Source: Scatophagus argus
Taxonomy: Eukaryota; Chordata; Actinopteri; Scatophagidae
Direction of reading: 5' to 3'
Assembly: GCF_020382885.2 (NCBI RefSeq)
Contig: NC_058499.1
Span: 13,811,872 to 13,875,871 of the forward strand
Length of the DNA: 64,000 bases
Shown: positions 47,771-63,487 of the stretch, one piece after another
Position numbering within the stretch: position 1 is the first letter of the stretch
Layout: every line of letters begins with the position of its first letter
Position numbers and translations under genes: made by a program
Notes under the pieces: generated by a model
Seen by the model: only the letters and a program-made list of their open reading frames with translations
The model's database searches: none
Told to the model about the DNA's origin: nothing

Positions 47771-49964
47771 AACACACTGTAACAGTATGTATTAGATTAA
47801 GCGTTAAGCATTTTAGATTAAGCAGAAAACAAGCAAAGTCAAGTTAATCACTATGTTGTGTGATGAAACCATCTCACATCTTGGCCTTCAGCGGGCCGAT
47901 GGACAGCGAGTGAAAGAAAGTGTTCAGGGTGGTCAGATACTCTTGTTGGTGCCTCTTTAGGTGACCTGCATGTGTTGACTCCTCCCAGTTTTTGGCTGTG
48001 ATGTTCACCCCGCGCTTCCGCCAATGGTCGATCAGTTCCTCCATAGCTCGTGGGTCGCTCATTGGATCGTTCTCACAAAAGAAGAACAGCGCAGGAGCAG
48101 TGACGGGACTGTTCCGAAACGCATCAATGCTTGTGTTAAAGTAGTCCACTGTTTGGCGTTTGAACATGCTGAAATACAGCAGGCTCGTATGTTTTATGAG
48201 TGTCTCCCATTGTGGAAAAACAGTCTTACCGAGACCTGTAAGGAGAAAAGAAAACCACACTTCCCTCAATTGCACTGGAAAAAAAAAACACACCTATTCA
48301 TACATGTAGCTTTTAATGTATAGATATGCAAGTTTGGATCCACGCTGTGTGCATAATGTATAATAGTGAAATCAAATGAATGTGTTGAATCATGTTAATA
48401 CTGACCTATGGCCATTGTCTCCAGAGAGCCCACCACCAAGCTATCATATACTTGACCTTTGATCCTCTGTATGAGCTCCTGATATTTCTGCACGTCCTGG
48501 GACAGATGCACCAGCAGCTGAGCAAATGTGAAGCCCCCGATAGAGAAGGCATGGACAAGCAGGGGGCGCGAGACAAAGCGCTCACTCTGGAGCAACTCCA
48601 GCAACCTCCTTCCGTGATCTAGACCCCAGCGAGGCCACAGGAACTCTTGGACCTTGTGTAAAACAAGCAGAAACACCTCATTTGCTTAACAGTCGTGATA
48701 AAGTCATTTAAGGGTGTCAGTGCAATTATTTAGCAGAAAAATTATGATTGTGGGAATTTGCGTCAGGTTTTTGCAGCACTGCACTGCAGAAAGTCAATAT
48801 CACAGCCCGAAAACCGGCCACAGAATCCACCATCTTTAAATTACTTGTTTCGTTATCTTTGAATTCGAAAAAAATTCTCATTCTATATTCAAAATCTCAC
48901 TGAATGTCCATAGAGCCAACAGTCTTGTAAGTGACAATGTATTTTATTCTAAGAATGAATATTCAATATGTAATACTTGAATGTAAGGGGACTGATGTCT
49001 ATGTCCTTACATTAATGAAAGGTAAATCACAGAAGAACCAATGTTAGAGATGGTCCTTGGGTAACAAACTAACATCCACCTGGGATTCTGATGCAAATTG
49101 CATATTAATGAGCTTGGCTGTTAACTGTGATGACTGTATGAAGGAGAAAATGAAACAGTGTGTCTGATGGCTCCTTAAAACATGACGAAACTCACATTGC
49201 TTGCATCCATGTGTGGTAGCTTGTATCACTGCCATTTATATATGAGTGGAACACGTCCACGGAGTCCTGGGTGTATATCACTGTGTGGTCATGTGACCAC
49301 AATTAGGGAACAGCTTGTACTGACTCAGACTGCTCGCACGCATCTGACAATGTTGCCAGCAACAGGTCCTATTACATGACCTTCCCTCAGGCTTGTCCTC
49401 AGCCCTTTAACTTTGTAACACTGATGTCGACACATGTCTTATCTGTCGCTGTAAATGTGTACATGTGGGTCGTTTCAGGTCAGACTTCAGTGCACATTAG
49501 CATGGTATATGTGTGAGATACAGTATAAACGGAATACAGCTGAGTCTCTTCTTGGCTTTTTTTTTTTAAGTCTCTTTTTATAATTTTGTGCTGGTTATAC
49601 AAAACACTGACTGTATTCGATATCAACATTAATTTGTAATTTTTGCAAAGGTTCACAGATTCATACTGTCCTTACCTCACTTTCTACCACAAGCACATCA
49701 AAGCCGGTGCGGAAGTAGATTTCACAATACTTCGCCACAGCCTGGGGACGCGAACCCAACCACGGCAGCATCAACATCAGGGGTTTGTGGTCCTCGGAGG
49801 CTTGGGTCCGGCATCCCGAGGCCGGAGTCGCCAGTTCATTTATGTAAAAAGTGACATTTTTACCGAGGCGGTGGGCAGTAACGCCTAGGCTCAGGGCTGT
49901 CCTGCCCAACATAGCAGCTGCTATCAGGATGTTCCAGAGGATCACTTAAAAGCAACACGAGTGC
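47747..49964 (-). CDS. DUF829 / TMEM53-like alpha/beta-hydrolase-fold protein, complete, 3 coding exons
   Basis: Coding exons are 49676-49912, 48406-48652 and 47874-48235 (281 aa plus TGA). All junctions are GT-AG with consistent phase. The start ATG (49912) is the first in frame; a TAA lies 11 codons upstream. The N-terminus (about residues 1-17, MLGRTALSLGV) is moderately hydrophobic and could be a signal or targeting segment. The body resembles the DUF829/TMEM53 family: a strand followed by a LPWLGSRPQAVAKY-type motif, a nucleophile-elbow-like FSIGG (Ser candidate), END near residue 220 (Asp candidate) and STHAGH near the C-terminus (His candidate). This is compatible with an alpha/beta-hydrolase triad; the substrate is unknown. 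A 5' non-coding exon beginning upstream of 50414 (donor GTCAGT on the minus strand) and an acceptor at 49965-49966 are inferred. A likely AATAAA (minus) is at 47747-47752. The paralogue assignment within the TMEM53-like family is not certain. Confidence 0.9.
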
Positions 49965-52779
49965 CTGCGGAAAAGAGGAGAGAAGCGGACAAAGAAGAAA
50001 AGTCACAAGACTATGGCGACGAGAAAGCAGCATGCAGTGCTGAATAGCACACCCAAAACAATCACAAACTCTGCGGGTGGCTTGTTCTTTAGAGCTAAGC
50101 TAGCCGGAGAGTTAACGTTAATCCATGTCTTAATGTTGAGGCTATAGCGCTAGCAATGGGTTAAAAACACACATTCAGGTTAGCTTACAGTTTCCCTTCT
50201 GCGTTATTGAACGGTATAAAGCTAACGTTATACGTGAAATAGGTTTTCACAGTCAATGAGTGGTTATCTAAATTTCACTTTTTAGCAAAGACCAAAGCGT
50301 GCTGTGAAAAATTCTAAAGTGTTTTAACGCTAATGTACACGCCGCAGCTAACTCCACTTCACGCCAAAACGTTATATCTATAATTATGTTCTGTTTGCTG
50401 ACTGTCAACTGACCTGTTTTCAAGTGTGTGCCAGTGATGCTCTAATAAAGGAGAAGAGCTCTTTGAAAGCGCATTGCTGCCAGTAGTTTCAGATGACGAA
50501 GACAAACTAACTCTCTTCAAGTGAGCACAAATCCAAAGTCAACAAAGTCGGTCTCCACTCATACTGATGTTGACGTAATGAAAGCTGCCCCCTAGCGTCC
50601 TCTTCTCCTTCTTCATCCGTGTGTTTGTATCCTCAGTTGGCTGTTCGCCGCATCGCATGGGCACTGCTGCCCTCCTTTGGAAACGAACTCCTTGTTTAGA
50701 GAAAACTGGTTTGCCTGGTCTAACCAGTTAGGGAATCTAATGTAATGCCTCTGCTCCTGTACTGGACCATTAACTCAAGGCTTCTTCACACAGCGCAGCA
50801 AATGAAGCGAATCATTTGCTGTGGACAAACCCATCTACAGTATTTACCAGGCACATTTTGTTCTTTATTATTTGTTCTTTATCTTGATTTGGACTAAATG
50901 GCAGTTAGAGTGACCACAATAACAAGTCTTGTCTTAATTAACAGAAAAATCGTTGTGGTCTTATTCTTTTGTATTGTATACAAACACATTGTGTTGTGTG
51001 TAGAGACTGATATTTAAAGTGTCACATCAGAATCAGCTTCATTGGACAAGTCTGTTTTTTATGGTTCTCACTGCATTTAAACAGGACTACACTGAACAGT
51101 TAAGGACAGCAAAATGAACAAATAAAGGTGAAAAGTAGACAAGGCTGCTGCATAGCTACACGAGTAATGTGGCATTGGCTTTATTTTTCTCCCTTTGTCT
51201 TATCCACACCTTTTATCCTGTCCAGGGCCATTGCTTGTTATTATTCTCTTTGCTTGTGCAGCTTTGTTTCTGAATCTTGTCCTGACTGTCCACATTCCCA
51301 GCTGGACCCCGTTCCCCGCTGACTTTGTCTTGTTGGAGGATGACTTGTCCAAACAGAAACCAGTTGCCCAAATGAATTAGGATAGCGAGTGTGAGGCGAC
51401 AACTGAGCTCATATGTTTGGCCTGTCATTGTTCCTCTCCGGTCCATTTATTTACGGCTGGATTGCTGCTTTCCTGTGTCCTCATCAGACAGTGGGTTAAA
51501 CACATCCCTCGGGAAGTTCATATCTTCACCACTGACTGACTGCCTGAATGATCTGAAATAACTCTCACAGTTCTTTCATACTATGTTTATGTGAATCAGA
51601 ATTTCATTGTGAGGAGCAAAGGTTTTTTCATCCAAGTTTGCAGAGAGGCAAAATGAAGTTTAGGTAGTAAATTGTTCTCGGTTCTCTTCCTTATTAGCTG
51701 TGGTATTTGCTGTCACAGCCAACATTATTCTTTGCATGAAGACCAAGCCTGTTTAGTACTAAATGTATGTTTGGCAGATTTGTGTGGGATGCAGTTTGAT
51801 CTGTATTTATCAAATTTCTTTTGGACAAAAGAAAAATCGATGTGCACTTGGCAGAATTCCCACACAGTATAATCCTGCCTTGGAAAATCCTGCAACCTGG
51901 TAAGTCAGCCATGGATCATGAAGAGTTTAAAACAAAACTTTTCTGATCCTCGCATTAGGCGGACAGAGGCCTTGTATAAGTGAGACTGTGCTTTAAACTC
52001 CCTGACTCAAAATGCATCCAAAAGGTATGTGGATCAGAAGCTATTTTAGAGCTATCCTTGGGAATTGAATTAGGCCACCAGGATACTGGATTTCCCCTAC
52101 CGGGTAAAAACAGCACTTGTGAACAAGTCTGACAAGACTGTAAGGAGGCGAAGACAGAAAGCGAATAGCATGGCTCCATCACATCATTCATGACAGATGC
52201 TTTTGCCGTAAACACTAACATGGCAACAAGGTCACGAGTGGTAATTAAAGACTTAAGGTTAGCACATGTTTATGTTTACAATTGTTTCAAAGGGAACTAT
52301 GGTATGCACACACAAGTGACCACTGCTATGCATTATGCATGTGTGCTATTCAAAGAAAGTCTTCTGCTTCATCTACTCTTCATGAAATGTCTCAAACAGT
52401 GCTGCTGATGTGATGGCTACTTTAGGAGGAAGCACACAACATCAGCTGTAAATTACGTTCAATAGTATTTATTGATCACTGGTTAGTTTAATACAGGGTA
52501 CTGCCTGCCTGCTGGCCGTTGACATATTTATGGCTTCTCTTCTCTTCTCTTCTCTTCTCTTCTCTTCTCTTCTCATATTAAACACCACTTTTGTCGTATC
52601 GTACACACCAGAAGGGATGTGTGTGAGTTTATGCAGTGAGGAGAAACAACAGTACAGTTCCTATGCAACTACGAAAGAGATCATACTGAGTGCCGTGTGA
52701 ACAATGCCTCAGATTTAGGCGAATGGAAATGTGCAAACGGTCAAACTCACTGTCAGATCAGTGCAGCGGCAGAGTGTGG
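49965..52779. other. DUF829 gene 5' region and intergenic DNA
   Basis: A putative non-coding exon of the minus-strand DUF829 gene begins upstream of 50414 (donor GTCAGT at 50413-50408, minus). CpGs continue to about 50.7 kb. Beyond this to 52.5 kb no feature was recognised. Confidence 0.5.
52529..52573. repeat. (TTCTC)n pentanucleotide microsatellite
   Basis: About eight to nine perfect pentamers, upstream of the prrt4 non-coding first exon. Confidence 0.95.
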
Positions 52780-55700
52780 GACAGCGGGGCTTGTCTCTGG
52801 TAGGTGGGGTCTGTCCCATGTGTCGACTGTCTGATGGAGAGAAGAGGGGCACAGCACAGTGAGTATGAAAGGATACAGAGTGCTACGCAGAGAGAGACTG
52901 CAGGCATGCAGGAACACAGAGCGGCATATATGTTTAAAGAGGCTGCAGCAGAGTGGGCTTTTGATGAGGTAAGAAAGCTGAAATGAGACCAGTGCATTTA
53001 ATGTCTCTTCTTGTGTTGCTATTATGGATGAATCTTTGCACTCTAAAGCTTTTATTGAGTGTATGTAAAGAGGTTTTAAAAGGGGAAGGGGGTTTCAAGA
53101 TTGCACTCTAGTACTAGCTATTAGCTATTAACTGCAGACATCTTGGCAATACGCACAACTGATGAGTGGTTGCACTAATTGTGTCCTGATGTGATTTTTG
53201 TTTTTCTTCAGGTGTGTTAACCATGAGGTCCACAGACACCTGATGTTACAGATGTGCCAGATGTATGATTGGACAATAACCCTCAAAACCTACAACATGT
53301 GACTGTGGTGGAGTTTATGGACTATCGCCATGCTCTCTCTGTGGAATCTTTATCTTCTTCTCCCCTTATCCTTGCCTCTCTCACTACATGTTATAGCCTT
53401 GACTGAAGCTCACGTTAAGGAAACCGAACAGGCAGACACTGACACAGCATTGTTGTCCTCACAGAAACCTCATGGATCTGATTTAGCAGCGGGAAATCCC
53501 GTCTTTGGAACTGAAAATGTTGACTTTCTGGGTCTACCTCTGAGTTGGGCTTTCTTGTCATCTGAGGACTTAGATAATCAGGGTGTGATTGGTGAATACG
53601 CTGATTTACAGGAGAGCACAGAGGCGTCTCTCATCTATCCTAATGAGAAGGGACACATGATATTCAGATCCACAGATAGTGCTTCAGAAGATGCTAACTC
53701 CAAGGAGAGTACACAACCTCAGCCTACGCAGGAACAACAGACATTAAAGTATCAGCCAGCTGAGACCAGGACTGGATCTTCATTGCAATCCACACAATCT
53801 GGAGAGAATCAGACAACTTTCCCAGCCTTGCAGAATGAGACTACTAATAGTCAGTCACCTTTTCTTTTGCCTGGCTCCCTTCCATCAGAACAGGACTCTA
53901 CTTCACCACTATTTGCTGGATCTGGTCCCAGTTCTGAGCCAGTACTCACTGGCAGGTGGGAATGGACCACAGACCCTTCTGTTATCACAAGGAGGAAGAC
54001 ACAGGAGAGGACTGTCCTAGTAAAAGAGGCCAGAGGTGGACAGATTGATATTACAGACCATATTTTACACACAGGAGCTGTCAGCATAGAGAAAGATACA
54101 GGTAAGAGTCATTCCTTATGTGAATGCATCCATCATTTACTTGTGTTTACCTGTGTGAATGGTTTAATTTTATTGTAATTTAGTGTTACATTCATTTAAT
54201 ACCTAAAATAAAATCCACAAGACTCAGGTCTATGTGTGACTGCAGTGTTTGTGATATGTATTCAGCTGGCAGACACAGTTGTTTTACATTCACAGAATGG
54301 TTTGCATCACCTCACTCCCCCAAGCTTTCATTCTGCTCAGATATCTTTCCCTAACTCTTCTCCCCAGGCAGCCCTCTCTCTCCTGTCTTGCTCTCTGAGT
54401 GATATAAAAAGAGATTCTCCCACTCATTCCTCCGCTATCGCGTTAATGTAGACACATTTCAATCCCATTGCAGTCAGTGTCGAGTACCCTCATCCAAAGG
54501 TTACTGGAAGATGTGGCACCTGCAGTGTTTGCTGTACACAAACACACACACAATGACACCAACTTGTCAAAGTAAATGAAGTGCTGTGTCCACGAGCATT
54601 GGGGGGAGGAGAGCTTTGACAGAACTGTGTGAGAAATTTACTCTTTTTCAAGCTGTATTTAATACAAGACATAATTTTCAGTCTGTTTGTTGAGTGACTG
54701 TATCAAATATTGTCAAAATGTGTTGTGTATTGGATTGTCACAGGAGGACCAACACATCAAATGTGTTTTAAATATATTTTGCAGTGAAAAAACCCCTTTT
54801 AGAAAGTCTCCCCCTACTTGTTTGCTGTTTTCTGCATTGACGCAATCACTTCACGACTAATGGAGAACCAAAAATAGGACACATCCCATTTATAACCCGT
54901 AGCTTCCATGATGCCGTTGCTTCTATACAGCTTATTCTGATCCTTATTTCACTAGAGAATGGGAGGCTTACATTATTTATTGGTTACACTATCACAGTCA
55001 AGTATGAAATTTAAATATCTCTGCGGATTCTTCTTGAAAAGATAGAACATTGATGATAGCAAAACACCTTTTTGACCGTGCTTAATAACACAAATACAAA
55101 TGAGAGCAGCAATGAGGTCAGCCCTGGCTAATCAACACACTCTCCCTCTCTCCCTCTCTGTCTTTCTTGCACAAACACATACATACACACTACGCTCCCA
55201 CTCTCTCTGTGACCCAGTTAGACATTCCCAGTTACAAGCCTGCTCTGTTTTATTATGGATTAACTACTCACATGGCAGAATCTCCCCCACACTCCTTTTG
55301 GACAGTAAAAATTGGGTATAATTTACATTTGCCAGTGTTTATTGGTTAGATTGATATGTTGGCTTCATTTGCAAATTAATGTCATTACTGCTAAACTTGC
55401 CGGTTAATAACTCGAGTAGTACTTTACCAGTAATAAAGTGTGGCTGTATTTTCGTCACAGCAGTGCTTTGAGCGAAATGGTAACATCTGCTCAGGATGGC
55501 AAGGCTAACATACCTTGTCCACAGTTAATGCTTTAGGGTGTCAGCATGCTGTCTCTGTTTTCCAACTAAACATTTTATTATATTAAGTTGTGTCTGTATT
55601 TGCTCTTTTGAAAATTTCTACGCTTTGGTCCTCTGTTGAGACAACAGAATACTTGGTAATGATTGTTTTTATTGTACTTGCTTCACAGATCATTCCAAAG

Positions 55701-57904
55701 ATGATGACTTGCTTGTTTCAAAGACTAGTGGCACACTCCTACTTGATGGGAACATGGCCACATCTGTCACACCCTGCAAAACATCAAACCAGTCCTGGAC
55801 TCCCACCTACCCGGATGATTTTACTCCCACTGAGTCCCTGCACCCCTCTCTGGCTCTCAGCCCTGCCCTTTTGGTCCCTCTGTATTCAGACTGGAACTCT
55901 GCCCTTGCAACATGGGGATTTGCCTGGGAGGTACACATTTATGGCCTGGGGTCTGTCTTCACTGTATTTGGCCTTATCTCCATCATATGTCTGTTAGGCC
56001 TGCCCCTGCGGTGTCCACCAGGAATCCCTTACCTCACCCTGCTGCACCTGTTCCTCTTGGCATTTACAGGGATCCAAGCTTTTAGTTTGCTCTACGATGC
56101 TTATAGTCACCAAGACCGTCTTCCACCTCTGGGCTCTCTGCTGCTCTCTGAGCTTCCTTTCCCCTGCTTGATCTCAGGTTTCTGCCTGGCCATTCTGCTC
56201 CTTTCCTTACGTCCACGCATGCATCTCTCACTCCCACTTGCTAATTCCACCTCATTCTCAATCTTGCCCAAGCCCTGCCTGCTACTGTGCATGTCCCTGT
56301 TCTATTCTGCAGTCTCTCTGGGGTGTGCTGGCTTGCTCCAGCTCTTTCACAGCCTCCCCACTGTGATCCTGCTTTTCCCTCAGGGCATGTTTGTATGTCT
56401 CACCATCTTTCTGTCATGCTCCTACCTCATCTTTTACTGCTTAATACAAGTCGACACTAAACACATCTACAGGCTGAATGACAATGGAGAGAGTGGAGGA
56501 TCTCCTGAAGTGATGCGGCCTGCAAGTTGCCCCTTTCCCAAAGCAGAAGACTGGAGTAGGGCGGCAGGGGCTGGGGTAGGGGCTTCATTGTGTTTGCTAG
56601 GGTGTGGAGGCCTCCAATTTTATGGGATACTGCATGCTCTTGGTTTTGGAGGCATTGATGGCTATGGCTTCCAGCCTTGGCCCTGGTGGGGCTACCAGGT
56701 AGGCTGCAGGCTCTGTGAGGTTGGGGTGTGTCTGGGTTTGTCTCTCATTGGTACTCACCCTTTATTCTGTCACAACAACTCCTCAGTCAAAACCATAACT
56801 CATCCTCGGCCAGGATCTTGGTCGCGCCTCTCCTGCAACTCCCCTTCACGAGGGCTCACCTTGCCTTCTGAGGCAGGTGCAAATTCTCCAACTCTTTCCT
56901 CTCGTGACTCCTGGACCCAGAGTAAGCAGGAAAAGCTGGTAGTCTGTGATGTCATCACTAAGGGACAGTCAGAAGCTCTTCCTCTTTTTTCAATGGTGGA
57001 TCCTCCTGGAAATGGACTAGACTGTGTCCCCAAGTCCAGCCAAACCCAGAACACTGTACCTCTACCTCTGCCTACACCCCCAAGCCCACCACACAAGCCT
57101 ATAAAGGCAGTTGAGTCTCAGCTATCATCACTGGACAGCCTACGACTGGAGACTGACTCCACAATGGACCTGCGACCCCCATCTCCCATAAACTTGTCTC
57201 GCAGCATTGACCAGGCTCTGTTCAGTGAATCCCTCTTCTCTAACAGTATCTTTGGTTTGCCAAGACTATTGCATGCTTCTTCTAGGCTCTCTTTGAGCTC
57301 TCCTAGCCAAGGTGTGTCAAAGCAAGGGCCTAGCTCTGTGGAAACAGCCCTATACCGTACCTCCTCCTGTGGCGATGTGGATCAAGAGAATGTCCTGTCC
57401 AGTTCAAGACCTTCCCACCCGCATGGCACTCTGACATCTCACAGCAAAACATCAATGTCACCAGAGCAATGGGATTGGAAAGGGAGCATCTCTGGCTCAA
57501 CCCAGGTTTTGTGCAGCAACTCCAAAGAGACGGGAAAGCTGCGTTCACATTCCTGGGCCAACAGAGGTCAAAACTTTGCCCAGAGCAGCCTCCCACGAGC
57601 AATTCCCCACCTGTCATACCACAGGCATTACAGAACCCTGAGCTTAGCCTCCCAGGACAGTCGTGGATCTAGCCGGCTGGCAGGAACTAAACACCTGAGT
57701 GAAAGCAAACAGTTGGAATGGGATCTGGCTGTACAGGCAGAATTTGTCAACGTGTGCAAACAAATTGATGCTCTGAGTATTTGCAGTGACACGATTGAAT
57801 TGTAGAAAGTTCTAAATCATGATTGGAATTAGGATACATTGAGGAAATCAATTGTAAATTACTAGATATATACAGATGAAAATAATTACCTGAACTATAA
57901 ATAA
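52780..57904 (+). CDS. prrt4: Proline-rich transmembrane protein 4, complete coding sequence in two coding exons
   Basis: Coding exons are 53330-54101 and 55689-57805, joined in phase 1 across a 1.6-kb GT-AG intron, giving 962 aa. A non-coding first exon ending at 52968 (GATGAG|GTAAGA) and an acceptor at 53211 are inferred. The start ATG (53330) has a good context (CGCCATG) and opens a signal peptide (LYLLLPLSLPLSLHVIA). Residues about 25-340 are a low-complexity Ser/Thr/Gln/Pro-rich extracellular domain with NxT/NxS sites. About seven hydrophobic segments follow at roughly 341-364, 371-394, 411-432, 452-476, 483-511, 549-576 and 594-614, then a long Ser/Pro-rich cytoplasmic tail ending SICSDTIEL. 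This layout and the position between rbm28 and impdh1 match PRRT4; molecular function is poorly known. AATAAA is at 57899-57904. The gene is tail-to-tail with impdh1. Confidence 0.93.
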
Positions 57905-59663
57905 AGCACTGTTAATATTGTACTAGACTTTAATGGATGACTTCATCATGCTGTTTTCAGCAACACCAAGCTTTTCTCTTTGCAGTAATGATTTTTTATT
58001 ATTATTATTATATTGTGAAAGTATTGTAGTTTAAATGCTCATTCCAGTTTGACATTCATGAATGTCAAGGATCAGATATGTTTTGCTAAAGGGCATCTAG
58101 CCATCAAGACGTTAACTAAAGCAGCCATTTTAATATCTGTATAACTGACAAGCTTTTTTATATGTGAAGCTATACTCCATAGAGAAATTGTAAGGGTCTG
58201 TGAAAGGAATAACAGAGAGTCTTCTTCAACAATAAATGCACAAACAATATGGGCTCAAACAAAGTTTCATTTTACACCACTGCTTTACTGCTGTGGTTTC
58301 AAAAAGGTATGTATATTAAGAAAAGCCCTGTGGACCTTTTTCTTGTTGTGATTGTATGGACAGTTCTATCTACAGTGGTAAACATTATGAGGAAATATTA
58401 AAATATTAAAACCTAATTCACCAGAGGGCACTCAAAAATTACAGTCTGTGATGGTGAAGCATAATAGTTATGCAGACTCAGGATCAGCACTGTGCCGGCA
58501 ATTAAGTTGCGTGCAGAGCGAGCATACTTATACTTCATCACAAGAACAGATGTTTCGGAAGGTACTTTTCTTACAGGAGTATCATGCGGTTTCAGTGTAG
58601 TGCAATATACATGGACCTTCAAGAAAAAATCTTACATACACAGGATGAGTTTGTCTTCCATGTTTTTGTATTGCCTGCGTAGCCAACCATTTGAGATCTA
58701 TTTCTAAAACCTTATTAGCCAATATTGTCATTGTGGATTGCCAACACAGAGATGTCTGGGCACACTCTGAGCCATTACTGAAAGGGTAAAAAATTATGTT
58801 AAATTCTGAATACATTCAATACATCTGAATACATTGTCCTATAGTGAGTCATCTTGTGGTTGTATTTACTAGTCAGTCTTCTGGAGATATAACATAAATG
58901 TTAAAATAATATCCAAATGCCCTTGCCAATATCATCTTTATTCCACACTATTTACAGTAAATATAGTTTGAAGCCTTAGGGTGAGTGGTAGAAGAAGACA
59001 AATGTATTTTCTGTATTTTCTGAGTCCTTTAAAGAAAAACAACTGTCATAAATTTTTTTCAGTCATCACAATAGAATTGGGTGCAAGAATTTTTCAGAGA
59101 GCAACATATTTAACCTTCCACAAAAAATAAGCAGTCACAGTGAAAACTGATTAATCAACTTTTTGTCTACAATTCTATAAAGAAAGAAATTAACTTTGGA
59201 AACTGGTTTGTTACTACTCTACTACTACCCACAGCCTCATTTACTTTTCAAAATATATTTAAATATATATAATGTATGTATGTGACTCAATATGACTCAG
59301 ACTCATTTGTATTATGAACATAAATATAGGGGTGATGTTTCAGATATCCCAAATAAGATGAACAGAGAAAAATCCAAATTGAGATGACACATGATCCTTA
59401 TTGCTACAAATGTGTATATATGTATTAAGGCCAATGCTAAATTTCTTTCAGCACACTAAAAAAGCTCATCAGCTGGGGGTGACCAGAGCAAAGCATCATC
59501 ATGTAAAAGTTTCACCTGCCAGAGAAATGACGCTGAGTTTACGTGAACAAAAAACAACTGGTGCATTAAGAAGATGAGGTTATGACTGTACTATATGAAC
59601 TACGCTGTATGTTTCCTCCTGCCTCAATAAATGGAAATTGTGGCTATAAAGAAATTGTGACTA

Positions 59664-59713
59664 TATATATACATATATATATATATATGTATATATATAT
59701 ACAGTATATATAA
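59664..59713. repeat. (TA)n microsatellite
   Basis: TA runs with TATG interruptions between the prrt4 and impdh1 3' ends. Confidence 0.9.
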
Positions 59714-60184
59714 AGGTTATTTTACACTTCTGGAATTTTCTTTTCTTTAAATTTTGTGTTAGATTCCTCTTTTAATGAAATAAAATATCCAACATTTTAA
59801 ACATTATACCCCATTATGTATTTTTTAATCTTGTGAATAAAGTATCTGATTGCCCAATTTCCTGCAAAAAATGTTATTTGTTGTCTATTTCCATCTGTCA
59901 GGGTGCAACCAAAGTTGTTGTAGAGACCATCAGAATAGTTAATTACATTACCTTCATTACACCTTAGCCACAACAAGAGAAAGCCAGAGTTCATGTAATA
60001 GGAGTGACTGCACATGAATTTTTTGGCTCTCCTTTGAACTTTAGAATCAGGTGAAAGCATGTTGTTTCATCTGTCTTTGAAGGGGTCATAGATGGAACAG
60101 CGAAGATCAAGAGTTTGTGGAAGCAAAGGTTTCTGTTTGAAGTTTGATCACATGCGCCCGGTGCATCTGCTCATAGTTGCTGGA

Positions 60185-60205
60185 GTCGGGACGCTAGGTC
60201 CCGAC
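60185..60205 (-). promoter_or_regulatory. Perfect 7-bp stem-loop in the impdh1 3' UTR
   Basis: GTCGGGA and TCCCGAC are exact inverted repeats separated by a 7-nt loop, about 25 nt downstream of the impdh1 stop codon. The stem is GC-rich in an otherwise AT-rich UTR. Function unknown. Confidence 0.6.
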
Positions 60206-60229
60206 CGAGTGTTTCTTCTTCCTCCTGTC

Positions 60230-63487
<3,258 letters not shown>

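Larger units (their letters stand above)
57905..60229. other. Intergenic region between prrt4 and impdh1 3' ends
   Basis: AT-rich; it contains the end of the impdh1 3' UTR, a TA microsatellite and a CTCF-like TCACCAGAGGGCAC (58418-58431). AATAAA on the minus strand at 58937-58942 is one possible impdh1 poly(A) signal. Confidence 0.45.

Noticed and set aside
49913-49945. Upstream extension of the DUF829 protein from a GTG codon
   Set aside because: A TAA lies directly before it and there is no ATG; the ATG at 49912 is the first usable start.
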